From positions 372,001 through 436,000 of the forward strand of contig CP046106.1 of assembly GCA_013343275.1 (NCBI GenBank): a DNA stretch of 64,000 nt, given 5' to 3'. Shown piece after piece: positions 1 to 8,414 of this stretch (the first letter of the stretch is position 1; each line of letters opens with the position of its first letter). Position numbers and translations under genes: made by a program. The stretch comes from Candidatus Nanohaloarchaea archaeon. GTDB taxonomy: Archaea > Nanohalarchaeota > Nanosalinia > Nanosalinales > Nanosalinaceae. The notes below the pieces were generated by a model, which did no database searches, was not told the DNA's origin, and was given only the letters and a program-made list of their open reading frames with translations.

Positions 1-1
1 T

Positions 2-91
2 GAGGAAGAATCTGGAGAAGAGCGAGGAGAGGGAAATGACGAGGACTGGAGAAGCAGGATTAGAGAATGGGAAGAGAAGTATATGCTCTAA
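2..91 (+). CDS. C-terminal end of an unidentified protein (partial)
   Basis: An open frame enters from the left edge and stops with TAA at 89-91. The 29 visible residues are acidic at first (many Glu and Gly) and end in a charged, Trp-containing tail finishing WEEKYML. The stop overlaps the stop of the convergent gene on the other strand by three bases, a tail-to-tail arrangement seen several times in this window, which supports it being a real gene end. Too little is visible to name a family. Confidence 0.45.
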   Translation, partial: EEESGEERGEGNDEDWRSRIREWEEKYML

Positions 92-531
92 CCCATAGGA
101 TTGAAATCTCTATCTGAGGAGTCATCCTCGTCCTCAAAGAAATCGTCTACGTCTTTATCGTCTTCCTCTTCCTGATCCCTGGAACGGCCTCTACTGCTGT
201 TGGAGTTTTGCTGGCTTCGGCTACTGTTTCTGGAACGGGAGCGACCAGAGTTACTGTTTTTCCGGCTTCGGTCTGTATCAGAATTGCTACCTGAATTTCT
301 ACTTGAACCTCTATCCTGGCTCTGGCTCTGCTGCCGGGCCTGTTGCTGTTTCTGCTGGCTTTGCTGCTGTATCTGGCTGATAAACTGGTCTGTGTCGATG
401 CCTTGGTCCTCGAGTGCGCTCAGATGTCTTTCCAGCTGAGAGTTAACTATCTGTAGTATTCTTGAAAGCTCTTTCTTCTCATGTAGAAGTGTTTCAACTG
501 CACCTTTGTGACGGCCTATTTCCTCTGACAT
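88..531 (-). CDS. Hypothetical protein with coiled coil and RS/Gln-rich disordered tail
   Basis: 147 residues in three parts. Residues 1-50 are charged and helical, likely a short coiled coil. Residues about 50-115 are low complexity: Gln/Ser repeats followed by Arg-Ser and Asn-Ser repeats (for example SGRSRSRNSSRSQ). Residues 116-147 form an acidic tail rich in Glu and Asp. A TATA-like GTTTTAATG about 27 bases before the ATG fits a leaderless transcript. RS-like tails are uncommon in archaea and could bind RNA or be phosphorylated; that is inference. No family is recognised. Confidence 0.7.
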   Translation of the reverse strand: MSEEIGRHKGAVETLLHEKKELSRILQIVNSQLERHLSALEDQGIDTDQFISQIQQQSQQKQQQARQQSQSQDRGSSRNSGSNSDTDRSRKNSNSGRSRSRNSSRSQQNSNSSRGRSRDQEEEDDKDVDDFFEDEDDSSDRDFNPMG

Positions 532-573
532 AACGGTTTCTTCGCACCCGACTTCATTAAAACTTCCTGTAGT

Positions 574-1698
574 TCAGCCGATGAGAGATGCGATGTACCC
601 TGCGGAGATAAATGTCGCTGCGGCGCTGCCGATCGTTACAAAGCCGAAGGTCAGGAGTATCCTCCCCATCTGGTTGTTCCATAGCTCTCTGTAACTCTCG
701 ATCTTCGAGACATCTTCCAGTTCTTCCACGGTTGGAGGGTGGAGCTTGGCCTCTGCATAGGATGCAACCATACCCGCCCCAAGAGCAGGATCAAGCGAGG
801 TGAGAGGAGCAGCAAGGAAGGAAACTATCCATGTAGAGACATGTGATCGAGCTATTATCGCTCCCAGCATTGCAAGTATACCATTGGAGAGAATCCAGAA
901 CTTAGTAGCTGATACACCGGTAGCGAAACCTATCTGAAAGAAGCTGTAGGCAAGTCCTGCTATAATAAATGCCGGTACTCCATAACTCAGGGCCTTCATC
1001 CACGGGAAGCCTTTGACATCAGGGAAGTCTGTGTCTCTACTTTCTTTCTTCAGCTCCTCTATCAGGCCTTCCATGTGTGCTGCGCCGACCACTACAACTG
1101 CGGAGTCAAAGTCCTCCTCCAGTATTTTCTTTGCCATATACGTGTTTCTCTCATTCAGGAACACTCTGGAGAGCTCGGGGAACTCCTCTTCCAGCTGCTG
1201 CACCAGCGTGTTGATTAGATTGTCTTCCTTCAGTTCCTCAACTTCCATCTCCTCGCCGGAGACCATGAGTGAGGCCGCCAGCTTCATCTTATCCCATAAG
1301 CTGAGAGAACTGATCGCTCTGTTCAGAGTAACGTTGATATCCTGATCAACCAGTGCATAGTCAAGGCCTTCATCCTCTGCAGTTTTAACGGCCTCAAGAA
1401 GTTCCTCTCCAGGTTTCATTCCCTGTTCCAGTCCTAGCTGTCTCTGATAGATTGAAAGTATAAGGTTTAACAGCAGAAGTTTTCCGTTGCCTTCTCTTAT
1501 GGCCTCAGTTACATCCAGGTCACGCCATCCTGAATCCTCTCTAAGAGATTTCAACCTGTTCTCATCCAGCTCTACACATACAGTGTCCGGTCTCTCCTCT
1601 TCGATAGTTTTTCTGACCTCTTCCTTGCTCTCCTGGGACACGTGTGCGGTACCGACTACCGTGATCTCTCTGTCATCTAGCTGGATTTTCTTCTTCAT
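574..1698 (-). CDS. TraB family membrane protein
   Basis: 374 residues matching the TraB/PrgY family. The N-terminus carries the family motif GTAHVS (residues 16-21) followed by CVELDENR, and near residue 205 is the second conserved motif VGAAHMEGL. The C-terminal third (from about residue 232) has several hydrophobic spans ending in FISAGYIASLIG, as in archaeal TraB proteins that carry a membrane domain. Bacterial PrgY relatives lower pheromone activity and the fold is related to metal proteases (TIKI/GumN); the role in archaea is unknown. A TATA box TTTAAATAA lies about 28 bases upstream of the ATG. Its own promoter and the next gene's promoter suggest single-gene transcription. Confidence 0.85.
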   Translation of the reverse strand: MKKKIQLDDREITVVGTAHVSQESKEEVRKTIEEERPDTVCVELDENRLKSLREDSGWRDLDVTEAIREGNGKLLLLNLILSIYQRQLGLEQGMKPGEELLEAVKTAEDEGLDYALVDQDINVTLNRAISSLSLWDKMKLAASLMVSGEEMEVEELKEDNLINTLVQQLEEEFPELSRVFLNERNTYMAKKILEEDFDSAVVVVGAAHMEGLIEELKKESRDTDFPDVKGFPWMKALSYGVPAFIIAGLAYSFFQIGFATGVSATKFWILSNGILAMLGAIIARSHVSTWIVSFLAAPLTSLDPALGAGMVASYAEAKLHPPTVEELEDVSKIESYRELWNNQMGRILLTFGFVTIGSAAATFISAGYIASLIG

Positions 1699-1722
1699 TA
1701 AAACAGGAAAGCGGACTGAAGA

Positions 1723-2253
1723 TTATTTAAACTGCTGCAACTCCTGGAAATCCTTTTCCACGAGTTCACCGAACTCAAGCTCACGCCAGAAAAAGTACGG
1801 TTCATCACCGAGCAATATACTGAAGTAGAGGCCGTGACCTACCACGAGAACCCTTTCATACTCCATATCCTCAAGTTTCTCAATAAAGGTTCTAATCCTG
1901 TTTTTAACCTCTGATTTCGGCTCCCAGGCCGTTTTTGGGAAGTCATTCTGCAGGTATGTCTTGGCAGTCTCCACGTACTCAGAATGATCTTCAATAAAAC
2001 CTCTACGAGATCTATCTACTTCACGCAGCTCCTCCATAGGTACAACTTCCTCTCCTGTCTGCTCTAGAATCTTTTCCGCAGTATTTCGGGCCTTTGGCTC
2101 CGGACTTGTCAGTATCGCTTCGACATCAGGGATATCTCTATCCAGGAACTCCTGTAGCTGGTTCATTCCTTCTTCCGAGAGCGTCCACTCTGAGACCGGA
2201 GTGTCGGGATCTACCTCTGTCTGGAAATGCCGGAGGAAGAATACTTTCTGCAT
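1723..2253 (-). CDS. Histidine phosphatase superfamily protein (phosphoglycerate mutase-like)
   Basis: 176 residues. The N-terminal catalytic motif is LRHFQTE, where the usual RHG has become RHF but the catalytic His is kept. ILTSPEPKARNTAEKI matches the substrate-side motif of the family, and VLVVGHGLYFSILL near residue 140 supplies the second catalytic His. Length fits SixA/CobC-type small members. The substrate cannot be told from sequence. A TATA-like AAATATACC about 28 bases before the ATG suggests a leaderless message. Confidence 0.85.
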   Translation of the reverse strand: MQKVFFLRHFQTEVDPDTPVSEWTLSEEGMNQLQEFLDRDIPDVEAILTSPEPKARNTAEKILEQTGEEVVPMEELREVDRSRRGFIEDHSEYVETAKTYLQNDFPKTAWEPKSEVKNRIRTFIEKLEDMEYERVLVVGHGLYFSILLGDEPYFFWRELEFGELVEKDFQELQQFK

Positions 2254-2281
2254 AAAGAGACGTTAGTCATTGCAGGTATAT

Positions 2282-3286
2282 TTATCTTCTCAATTTCTTA
2301 CCGAATGCGTTCCAGGCCGGTAGGATGAATGCTCCAATACCTATCACCATGATCACTGCCTGAGCCATAGCACCTACTACAGGTATCAGGTCAAGGAACA
2401 GCCAGAGAAGGACTCCGAGAAACATGGCCAGGTAGTCATGCTGCGACTGCTCTGTAGCTATTGCCCTCTTCATAATACTGTAAGGGCCATAGAACGTTCC
2501 GAGCAGAAGAAGCACGATAAATACAATACCTATGAGAGCTGCCAGAGGAAGACCTACAAATGTGAATGCCAGAACTAGAGCTGCTGCAGGCAGAAATATT
2601 AGGGAAGCTAGACCCAGAAATGCAGAAGCAGCAGTCCGTCCCCGGAAACTTTCATCAACTCTACGGGCATAGGCAGGAGCCAGAGCTATCAGTACAAGGC
2701 CTGCTGCCATCCGTATAACAGCTGTTACTGCCTCAGTAACTATATCTGTGAATTCACTGGATATATCGAGTTCTCTACTATCTATTTTCTTTCTGAGAAT
2801 CTTGCCTGTGACATTGGCCTGTTTTTCGAAGGTATCGGCGTCATAGATAAGCGTTCCGTTGACTCTGGCCAGAGAATCGATTACAAGTCTTTCAGAATCT
2901 ACAGTGGAGTTCTGTACTGATCCGTTGATGTGTGCGTTCTGTGCAACCACTTTCAGAGATCCGTTTATAGCGCCTGTGTGCCTAAGTGAGAAAGATTCTG
3001 CATATATTTCTGCGTTACCTTCTACAGCTCCCCATATTTCAACCTGGCTGGCGTATACAGTTAAATCGCCCTTTACCGGTCCTTTAACTTTCACAGTATT
3101 GGCAAACAGCGTTAGATTTCCTCCGGCCCTCTCCACGATCACGTCTTTGCCGAAGACTGTGGTACTGGTATTGGTGTCTACACGAATATCATCTCCGAAA
3201 ACAGTCTCAGCTGCGGCTGCAGGCGTCAGAACCAGCATTAGTAATGATAAAGCCAGGAGAACAGAGATTTTGCTCTTTGAAAACAT
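2282..3286 (-). CDS. Exported bactofilin-like membrane protein
   Basis: 334 residues from the chosen start. A signal peptide or first membrane span follows Met1 (LLALSLLMLVLTPAAAAE). Residues about 30-150 form a repeating beta pattern (VKGPVKGDLTVYASQVEIWG) like polymer-forming bactofilin/DUF583 right-handed helices. Four or so hydrophobic spans follow, ending in a basic KKLRR tail. An ATG at 3310 is also in frame, but AAAGATATCTTA lies about 30 bases before 3286, which favours the shorter, leaderless start. The frame extended to 3415 would overlap the divergent gene. It may scaffold the envelope; this is inference. Confidence 0.75.
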   Translation of the reverse strand: MFSKSKISVLLALSLLMLVLTPAAAAETVFGDDIRVDTNTSTTVFGKDVIVERAGGNLTLFANTVKVKGPVKGDLTVYASQVEIWGAVEGNAEIYAESFSLRHTGAINGSLKVVAQNAHINGSVQNSTVDSERLVIDSLARVNGTLIYDADTFEKQANVTGKILRKKIDSRELDISSEFTDIVTEAVTAVIRMAAGLVLIALAPAYARRVDESFRGRTAASAFLGLASLIFLPAAALVLAFTFVGLPLAALIGIVFIVLLLLGTFYGPYSIMKRAIATEQSQHDYLAMFLGVLLWLFLDLIPVVGAMAQAVIMVIGIGAFILPAWNAFGKKLRR

Positions 3287-3358
3287 AATACCTGTAACCT
3301 TTTCCGACATTAAGATATCTTTCGGTTCTGCCGAGATAGTTGATTTTTTGTAGTTTGT

Positions 3359-3742
3359 GTGGCAAAAACCAGTTATATGAACTTGGAGAAGCTTATACCC
3401 GACAATTACGGACAACTGGAAAACGATGACCTCGCTCTTTCAGAAGGACGAATCCGGAGAATCATTCGTGAAGGAATGGACGAGGAACAAACTCTTGACG
3501 GCGATGTACCTCACGTAATCAACTGCGTCCTCTCAAGAATGCTTGACGAGATAACAGAAAAAACACTTGAAGAAGGCGAGATGATGGCAAAAATCAAGGA
3601 GGCGCACCTTCGATCCGCACTGAGAGATCTGGAGATAGAGGAAGAGTATTCTGCCAGAAGCGAGGCCTTTATCGACCAGCTCCGAAGCATCTCAGAGGAA
3701 ATGGAGAGAACAGCCGAGAAACTGGAGCAGAAGCAGAATTAA
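3359..3742 (+). CDS. Hypothetical acidic helical protein
   Basis: 127 residues from a GTG start; an ATG six codons later (3377) is an alternative and lies about 30 bases after a T-rich TATA-like stretch. Mostly predicted helix with charged heptads from residue 50 to the end (MLDEITEKTLEEGEMMAKI), so a helical bundle or coiled coil is likely. The strongly acidic composition fits a salt-in cytoplasm. No family recognised; no catalytic motif seen. Confidence 0.65.
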   Translation: MAKTSYMNLEKLIPDNYGQLENDDLALSEGRIRRIIREGMDEEQTLDGDVPHVINCVLSRMLDEITEKTLEEGEMMAKIKEAHLRSALRDLEIEEEYSARSEAFIDQLRSISEEMERTAEKLEQKQN

Positions 3743-3783
3743 GGCCAAGCTATAAAATCTTCAGGCCAGTAATACAGGACTAG

Positions 3784-4035
3784 GTGAAAAATTCAATGGC
3801 AGACGTAAAATATCTCGACTGGTCTACTCTTGCACTGGTAGTAATCGGCGCCCTTAACTGGGGTCTTGTAGGATTAGGGATGCTGACAGGTGCAGACAGA
3901 GAAGCGTACAACCTGGTCAATCTGATCTTCGGGGGAGTAGCCGGTGGACAGCTCGAAGCAGCAGTCTACCTACTAGTAGGACTGGCAGGACTTTACCAGA
4001 TCTACTTCGGCTACGAGCTCTACGAAGAAAAGTAA
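3784..4035 (+). CDS. DUF378 family small membrane protein
   Basis: 83 residues with two hydrophobic spans. The first contains the DUF378 signature ALNWGLVGL and the second is YLLVGLAGLYQIYFGYEL. TATA box CTATAAAATC at about 3749-3758 lies 30 bases before GTG 3784, so the GTG is taken as a leaderless start; ATG 3796 is the alternative. Function of DUF378 is unknown. It ends four bases before a convergent single-span protein. Confidence 0.85.
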   Translation: MKNSMADVKYLDWSTLALVVIGALNWGLVGLGMLTGADREAYNLVNLIFGGVAGGQLEAAVYLLVGLAGLYQIYFGYELYEEK

Positions 4036-4039
4036 AAAA

Positions 4040-4267
4040 TCAATCCGTATTTTCCTCTTCTTTATTCTCAACTTCCTCAACGCCGCCTAAATCATCTACA
4101 TCACCAAGGCCTTCAGTCAAATCCTGCGTTGATTCCATCAAATCACTCATCTGATCCTCCATCATACCGAGCTGCTGCCTCATCTTCCACCTCAGATAAA
4201 GCAGAGCTCCTCCAAGGCCTACAAAAATACCGACAAAGACACCAGCTACAAAGATCATCCAGTTCAT
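4040..4267 (-). CDS. Single-span membrane protein with acidic tail
   Basis: 75 residues from ATG 4267 (MNWMIFVAG). One N-terminal membrane span with glycine repeats (VFVGIFVGLGGALLYL) is followed by a basic stop (RWKMRQQ) and an acidic, Met-rich helical tail. The topology places the tail in the cytoplasm. The longer open frame to 4366 has non-acidic, Phe/Cys-rich residues unlike the rest, so it is rejected. No family recognised. Confidence 0.65.
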   Translation of the reverse strand: MNWMIFVAGVFVGIFVGLGGALLYLRWKMRQQLGMMEDQMSDLMESTQDLTEGLGDVDDLGGVEEVENKEEENTD

Positions 4268-4395
4268 AACTACAAGCTTGGAGAAGCAGAAATTAAAAAC
4301 TGCTTGATGGACTCTGGAGGTTAGAAAATCAGATGAGTTTTTTGGCATGAAAGCGATGCAGGGCATGGCTTATGATGATCAAACTTTCAGAAGTT

Positions 4396-4555
4396 TGGAC
4401 TCTGTGGGATTTGAACCCACGGCCTCCTGCTATTTCAGGCCTTTACACTGATCAAGGTTCCTACATAATCCATGCGAAGCATGGTTTGTTGCGTGCCGCA
4501 CTCAGCGTAACGAGGCGTGCGAAGCCGGCGTTCCGCCAAGCTGAACTAAGAGCCC
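4396..4555 (-). tRNA. tRNA-Ala(CGC) with an 86-base intron
   Basis: On the minus strand the acceptor arms are GGGCTCT and AGAGTCC with A73. The D stem is GTTC/GAAC and the T arm is GTGGG TTCAAAT CCCAC. The anticodon loop begins TTCGCA, then an intron runs from 4517 down to 4432, and the 3' exon resumes A GCAGG. Helix GCCT/AGGC beside both junctions fits a bulge-helix-bulge splice site at 37/38. The anticodon stem CCGGC/GCAGG has a G-A mismatch at its centre, which is odd. The arms outside the anticodon match the tRNA-Ala(GGC) at 5992. The intron carries the shared hairpin element described separately. Confidence 0.85.
4468..4512 (-). repeat. tRNA-associated hairpin element, copy 1
   Basis: Lies inside the tRNA-Ala(CGC) intron, sense to the tRNA. 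It consists of TTACGC, a spacer, CACGCAA, then the perfect hairpin CCATGC-TTC-GCATGG (4470-4484). The same layout occurs at 45147-45190 and 49297-49340, and the hairpin alone recurs at 47318-47332. Confidence 0.7.
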
Positions 4556-4612
4556 TTTCAGTCCAGGTTTCTTCTGGAAATTATTAAGTAGCTACTGTTG
4601 GAGTATACTTGT

Positions 4613-5032
4613 ATGAACGCCCTCGATAACATCCGCGACAATATTACTGATGAATCAGCGGCATACGGGTATACGCTGAGCATCTGGGGTTCAGGAGCCC
4701 TTCTGCTAAACAAATATTCTATGGATCCTGGCGCCATATTGGCTTTCGTCTTCGGGGGCGTAATAGGCTTCGCTTTACTCGCTGCCATCAGCTTTAGAGG
4801 GCTCTTCGAAGAGGTAGAGTCGCCAGATGTAGACCATATAGCCGCCTCGATGATCCATATTTTTGCCTCTCTAGGTAGTGTGCTGATAACATATCTAGTT
4901 ATAACAAGTGTAGAGAACTTCTCAAAACCACTAGTCTTCCTGATAGGAGCTCATGTAACATTCACATACAATCTGCTCCTGGTTCTGGAAGAATTAGTTT
5001 CAGAAGACATTTACCGGCTAGAGAATCAGTAA
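4613..5032 (+). CDS. Hypothetical four-span membrane protein
   Basis: 139 residues from ATG 4613; TTATTAAGTA about 30 bases upstream fits a leaderless start, and the TTG at 4598 is less likely. About four hydrophobic segments, with acidic connecting loops (FEEVESPDVDH). An acidic C-terminal tail (EELVSEDIYRLENQ) follows. It is followed one base later by another small membrane gene, so the two are probably co-transcribed. No family recognised. Confidence 0.65.
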   Translation: MNALDNIRDNITDESAAYGYTLSIWGSGALLLNKYSMDPGAILAFVFGGVIGFALLAAISFRGLFEEVESPDVDHIAASMIHIFASLGSVLITYLVITSVENFSKPLVFLIGAHVTFTYNLLLVLEELVSEDIYRLENQ

Positions 5033-5033
5033 A

Positions 5034-5204
5034 ATGAATAAGAAATTTTTGAAAGCTGTACTGGCCTTCGTTGCAGTTAATTTAACCGGCATTGGCGCTG
5101 CGGCATTCATAGCAAGGCATGATATAGGTGCAGCACTGCTCACATTAGCTGTTTTCCTGATTGGTGGTCCTGCGCTCGTCTTTGATCGTTTCTTTACACA
5201 GTAG
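5034..5204 (+). CDS. Small two-span membrane protein (56 aa)
   Basis: ATG 5034 follows the previous stop by one base. 56 residues: basic start (MNKKFLKAV), a span AVLAFVAVNLTGIGAAAFIA, a short basic turn, and a second span LLTLAVFLIGGPALVF. It ends by overlapping the tail of the convergent gene by 11 bases. The spacing suggests translational coupling to the upstream membrane protein. Family unknown. Confidence 0.55.
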   Translation: MNKKFLKAVLAFVAVNLTGIGAAAFIARHDIGAALLTLAVFLIGGPALVFDRFFTQ

Positions 5205-5586
5205 CGAACTCGTAATCTTCCTCATACTTCAGGAATCCTGTAACGGCCCCTGCCAGCACACTTGAGACCAGAACGTATGCTGATGCAAATACAAACATCT
5301 TCATGGTTGTATCGAAAGGTGCAAAGCCTATTGCAGAACTGAAGATACCTTCTGTAGGGAACACAGAGCCATAGTATAGATTAATTACTCCGAAGAAAAG
5401 TAGTGTAAACCCTATGATGGAGCCTGTTAAGAGGCCTTCTTTACCATTCTTAGCCAGTAGAAAAGCTGCTACAGCGGCACCAGCTACTGTGGAGATTAAC
5501 TGTAAAGCTGGCAGAAAGACTGATCCTGCGAGAGCAACTGCAAGGCCCGCAAATATCCCTACCTCAAGACCTCTTTCCTCGAACAT
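5194..5586 (-). CDS. DUF5518-like haloarchaeal membrane protein
   Basis: 130 residues with four hydrophobic spans and glycine-rich turns (GLLTGSIIGFTLLFFGVINL). The pattern of a first pair of spans, a GKEGLLTGSIIG loop and a last pair is like small haloarchaeal DUF5518-type proteins; the family call is tentative. Starts with acidic MFEERGLE. No transport motif seen. Confidence 0.6.
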   Translation of the reverse strand: MFEERGLEVGIFAGLAVALAGSVFLPALQLISTVAGAAVAAFLLAKNGKEGLLTGSIIGFTLLFFGVINLYYGSVFPTEGIFSSAIGFAPFDTTMKMFVFASAYVLVSSVLAGAVTGFLKYEEDYEFATV

Positions 5587-5744
5587 GGATGAGTTATACC
5601 GAGGCTAGTTAATAGGGTTTGTCCCGTAAATACCTAGACCGAGATATTCTAACTCCAAACACCTCTTCTAGAAAGCTATAAAAGGCCTGTCCCGGCCTAA
5701 ACAGAGTTTCTTCTTTTTAAGGGTTAATCCGTTGAGAGTCCTAC

Positions 5745-5978
5745 ATGGCCTCAAAATCAGCTGTTGACAGGTTTGCTGCAGCCTTCGTCCAGATACACCT
5801 AGCCTCAATTCTTGCAGGTATAATAGCAAATAGGACATCTGGAACTCTACACGGCCTCGCAACCTACCTGTTCTCAATACACCTCTTAGCTGGTCTGATC
5901 TACATATTCAATGTCAAAAGCAGCAGGGCTCTAAAAGAACTGGCTGTCAAAATGCTGGCTGAAATGAAAGAACAGTAA
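5745..5978 (+). CDS. Small membrane protein, unknown
   Basis: 77 residues with two hydrophobic stretches (FVQIHLASILAGIIA and TYLFSIHLLAGLIYIF) and a basic/acidic helical tail. TATA-like TTCTTTTTAAGG lies about 30 bases before ATG 5745. It is followed by a convergent tRNA-Ala. No family recognised. Confidence 0.6.
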   Translation: MASKSAVDRFAAAFVQIHLASILAGIIANRTSGTLHGLATYLFSIHLLAGLIYIFNVKSSRALKELAVKMLAEMKEQ

Positions 5979-5991
5979 GTAGAGAAAGACT

Positions 5992-6065
5992 TGGACTCTG
6001 TGGGATTTGAACCCACGGCCTCTTCCCTGCCAAGGAAGCGTTCCGCCAAGCTGAACTAAGAGCCC
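5992..6065 (-). tRNA. tRNA-Ala(GGC)
   Basis: Full cloverleaf on the minus strand with no intron: acceptor GGGCTCT/AGAGTCC, D arm GTTC/GAAC, anticodon stem CTTCC/GGAAG with loop TTGGCAG (anticodon GGC), T arm GTGGG/CCCAC, and A73. Identical to the tRNA-Ala(CGC) outside the anticodon arm. Confidence 0.95.
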
Positions 6066-6127
6066 GTTGCTGTAAAGAGAAACTGGAGGGCAGAATTTTT
6101 TAAATTAGAGTGAAGGGACGTGAACTT

Positions 6128-6886
6128 TTAGAAAACGTACGGCCCTTGCTGCCTGATTGCTTGGTTGTGTGGTTTACCCTGTACAGCGACTATCCTGAGT
6201 TCTTGACCTGCAATGTCTACTTTATCGGCTTTTTCGATTGTAAGTACGTCTCCCTCTCCAAAGGCCTGATCTTTTACCTTTCCGCTGCCTTTAACCCCGA
6301 AGAGAAATCCTTGCCATCCCTCCCTGATTTCCCAGCTCCATTCTCCACTGATCTCTACATCCAGATACTGCATCTCGGTTTGAAGTGTTATAGGCGATCC
6401 TTCTCCGATTACAGTAGTAATTTCTGCGTCTTCAGTTTCTGATGTCGGTAACTCGCTTTTCTCAGCGTCCTGATAGCCGGCTTCGATCTCTTTTTTATCT
6501 CGTGGCAGATTCACCCAGAGCTGAAGGCCGTTACAGGACTTATCATTTGCTGGAAATTCGGAGTGTCTTATTCCACTGCCGGTAGTTATCCTCATGACTT
6601 CCCCTTCGCTGGCCGTGTTTTTGACTCCTAGAGAGTCTTCATGGGCCATTCCTCCTTCGATCATGTAGGATACTATTTCGAAGCCTTTATGCGGATGCAT
6701 AGGAAATCCTTTATCCTCGTCTATGTAGAAACGCTCGAACAACACGAAAGGATCTAAACTACTGCTGTAATTGCTCGTTGGGAATGCACGTCTAGAGTTA
6801 ACGCCAGTACCGTGTTTAACCATTTCGCCTTCAACCAGACGGCCTTCAAACTGTTGATTGCTTTGAGTTTCTTTTTCCTCTGTCAT
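6128..6886 (-). CDS. Pirin family protein
   Basis: 252 residues from ATG 6886 (MTEEKETQ). The N-terminal cupin holds the pirin metal-binding pattern: PMHPHKGFEIVSYMIEGG (two His then Glu region) and SGIRHSEFPAN. LQLWVNLP and the C-terminal cupin (GVKGSGKVKDQAFGEGDVL) complete the family layout. Pirins bind iron and some oxidise quercetin; others act as redox sensors. The longer frame to 6934 adds Cys/Leu-rich residues lacking the acidic character and is rejected. Confidence 0.9.
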   Translation of the reverse strand: MTEEKETQSNQQFEGRLVEGEMVKHGTGVNSRRAFPTSNYSSSLDPFVLFERFYIDEDKGFPMHPHKGFEIVSYMIEGGMAHEDSLGVKNTASEGEVMRITTGSGIRHSEFPANDKSCNGLQLWVNLPRDKKEIEAGYQDAEKSELPTSETEDAEITTVIGEGSPITLQTEMQYLDVEISGEWSWEIREGWQGFLFGVKGSGKVKDQAFGEGDVLTIEKADKVDIAGQELRIVAVQGKPHNQAIRQQGPYVF

Positions 6887-6961
6887 AGTAGAAAACCGGA
6901 GATCAAAACTTAAACAGAGACAGGTAACACTCATGCAACCTACTGGCTAAGAAAAAAGAAT

Positions 6962-7588
6962 TTACTCTACAAGAGTTATTTCCTCAACTTCCTCTACTCC
7001 CCCTTCATCTCCAATCGTTACTGAGAAGGCCTTTCCTGTTGATTCTGCTGCTGCATTGAGCACTTTTGTACCCATAAGTTCTCTTTCGCCGAAGTCTTCG
7101 TGTACATGGCCGTTGGCCCATAGTGCCGGTTTCTGCTTCAGGATTAGTTCTCTGAACTCTCCGAATCCGATTCTGTCTCCTGAGTGGATTCTGTCACCTA
7201 CTTTCAGTGGAGGATAGTGTGAGCCTACAATTACTTTCGAGGAGTCGCCGTGTTCTTCAATTATGTCAGTTACCTGCTCTTTGATGTCGTCAGGGAAGTC
7301 TCCGCCGATCAGGATCACGAGGTATTCTTCGTCGACATCAGCTTCAAGGAAGTGGAATACCGGCGCTTTATCCAGCATCTCCTCATCGTCAAAGAGGTCT
7401 CTGTTACCAGTACAGCCCAGGCCCGGAATCTCGATCCTGTCAAAGAGGTCCTCTGCGTACTCCGGCTCGATAAAGTCTCCTAGGTTCAAGTATAGATCGT
7501 AATCTCCTGAATTAGCTTCTTCGATAGCTGCCTCCTTCAGGTCCTCTTTTGCGTGAAAATCGCTGGTAACAAGTAGCTTCAGGCCCAT
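6962..7588 (-). CDS. Metallophosphoesterase
   Basis: 208 residues of the calcineurin-like fold. Motifs in order: SDFHAK (residues 9-14), NLGDFIEP (GDx), GCTGNRDL (GN[HR]D), GSHYPPL and NGHVHEDFG (GHxH). These supply the two-metal site. Length and compactness resemble the YfcE/MJ0936 and Icc-like group of small phosphodiesterases. Substrate unknown. TATA ACTTAAAAG about 28 bases before the ATG suggests a leaderless message. Confidence 0.88.
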   Translation of the reverse strand: MGLKLLVTSDFHAKEDLKEAAIEEANSGDYDLYLNLGDFIEPEYAEDLFDRIEIPGLGCTGNRDLFDDEEMLDKAPVFHFLEADVDEEYLVILIGGDFPDDIKEQVTDIIEEHGDSSKVIVGSHYPPLKVGDRIHSGDRIGFGEFRELILKQKPALWANGHVHEDFGERELMGTKVLNAAAESTGKAFSVTIGDEGGVEEVEEITLVE

Positions 7589-7694
7589 AGAGAGAAAGAA
7601 GTTGATTCAATCTTTTAAGTATTCTCAACCTCTTCCAGACAAAGTTTATTTACAGCGCCAGTTCAAAACCTGTAACAGGTGTTTTTCTAAAACA

Positions 7695-8414
7695 ATGAAA
7701 GCTATCAAAGCAGAAGGCCTCTCCAAAAGTTTTGGAAGTGTTGAGGCCCTAAAGAGCCTTGATCTAGAGGTTGAGGAAGGAGAACTCTATGGTTTTATCG
7801 GGCCGAACGGAGCTGGAAAATCTACTACCATCAATATTTTGACAGGACAGTTATCTGCGGACTCCGGTTCTGCGGAGGTTCTGGGTGTTGATCCTCAGAA
7901 GCATCCGAGAACTGTTAGGGAGAAGATAGGTATCCTGCCTGAGAGGGAGGATCCGCCAAGTTTTCTGACTCCCAGAGAGTACTTCCAGTTTGTGGGGGAG
8001 ATAAGAAATATTGAGGTAGCTGAAAAAGTTGATGAATGGGCTGAGAGACTGAAGTTTGAGGAGAAGCTTGATACATTGAATATGGATCTCTCGAAAGGAG
8101 AGAAACAGAAAGTTATGGTTGCCCAGGCCTTCATTCACGAGCCTGATCTCGTCTTCATTGATGAGCCTCTGACTAACCTGGATCCTCTGGTTCAGGAGAA
8201 CGTCAAGAGCTTCTTCCAGGAGTACCAGGAGAAAGGCAACACTATCTTCCTATCTACTCACGTACTGAGCCTGGCGCAAGAAGTATGCACAAAGATAGGA
8301 GTGCTTGACGAAGGAGAGCTAATCAGCGAGCACGATATCGAGGAGGTAGGAGAGCTGACAGAGGAGTTCCTTGACGAGGTGGAAGGATTTGAGTCTGCTC
8401 AGAGAAATGATTAA
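7695..8414 (+). CDS. ABC transporter ATP-binding protein
   Basis: 239 residues from ATG 7695. Walker A is GPNGAGKST, the Q-loop lies in ILPEREDPP, the signature is LSKGEKQKVMVAQA, Walker B is LVFIDEPLTNLD and the switch His is STHV. It belongs to the CcmA/NatA-like exporter ATPases (COG1131). The next gene overlaps its end and is a membrane protein, so the two form an exporter. The frame upstream of 7695 is not acidic and is rejected as coding. Confidence 0.92.
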   Translation: MKAIKAEGLSKSFGSVEALKSLDLEVEEGELYGFIGPNGAGKSTTINILTGQLSADSGSAEVLGVDPQKHPRTVREKIGILPEREDPPSFLTPREYFQFVGEIRNIEVAEKVDEWAERLKFEEKLDTLNMDLSKGEKQKVMVAQAFIHEPDLVFIDEPLTNLDPLVQENVKSFFQEYQEKGNTIFLSTHVLSLAQEVCTKIGVLDEGELISEHDIEEVGELTEEFLDEVEGFESAQRND

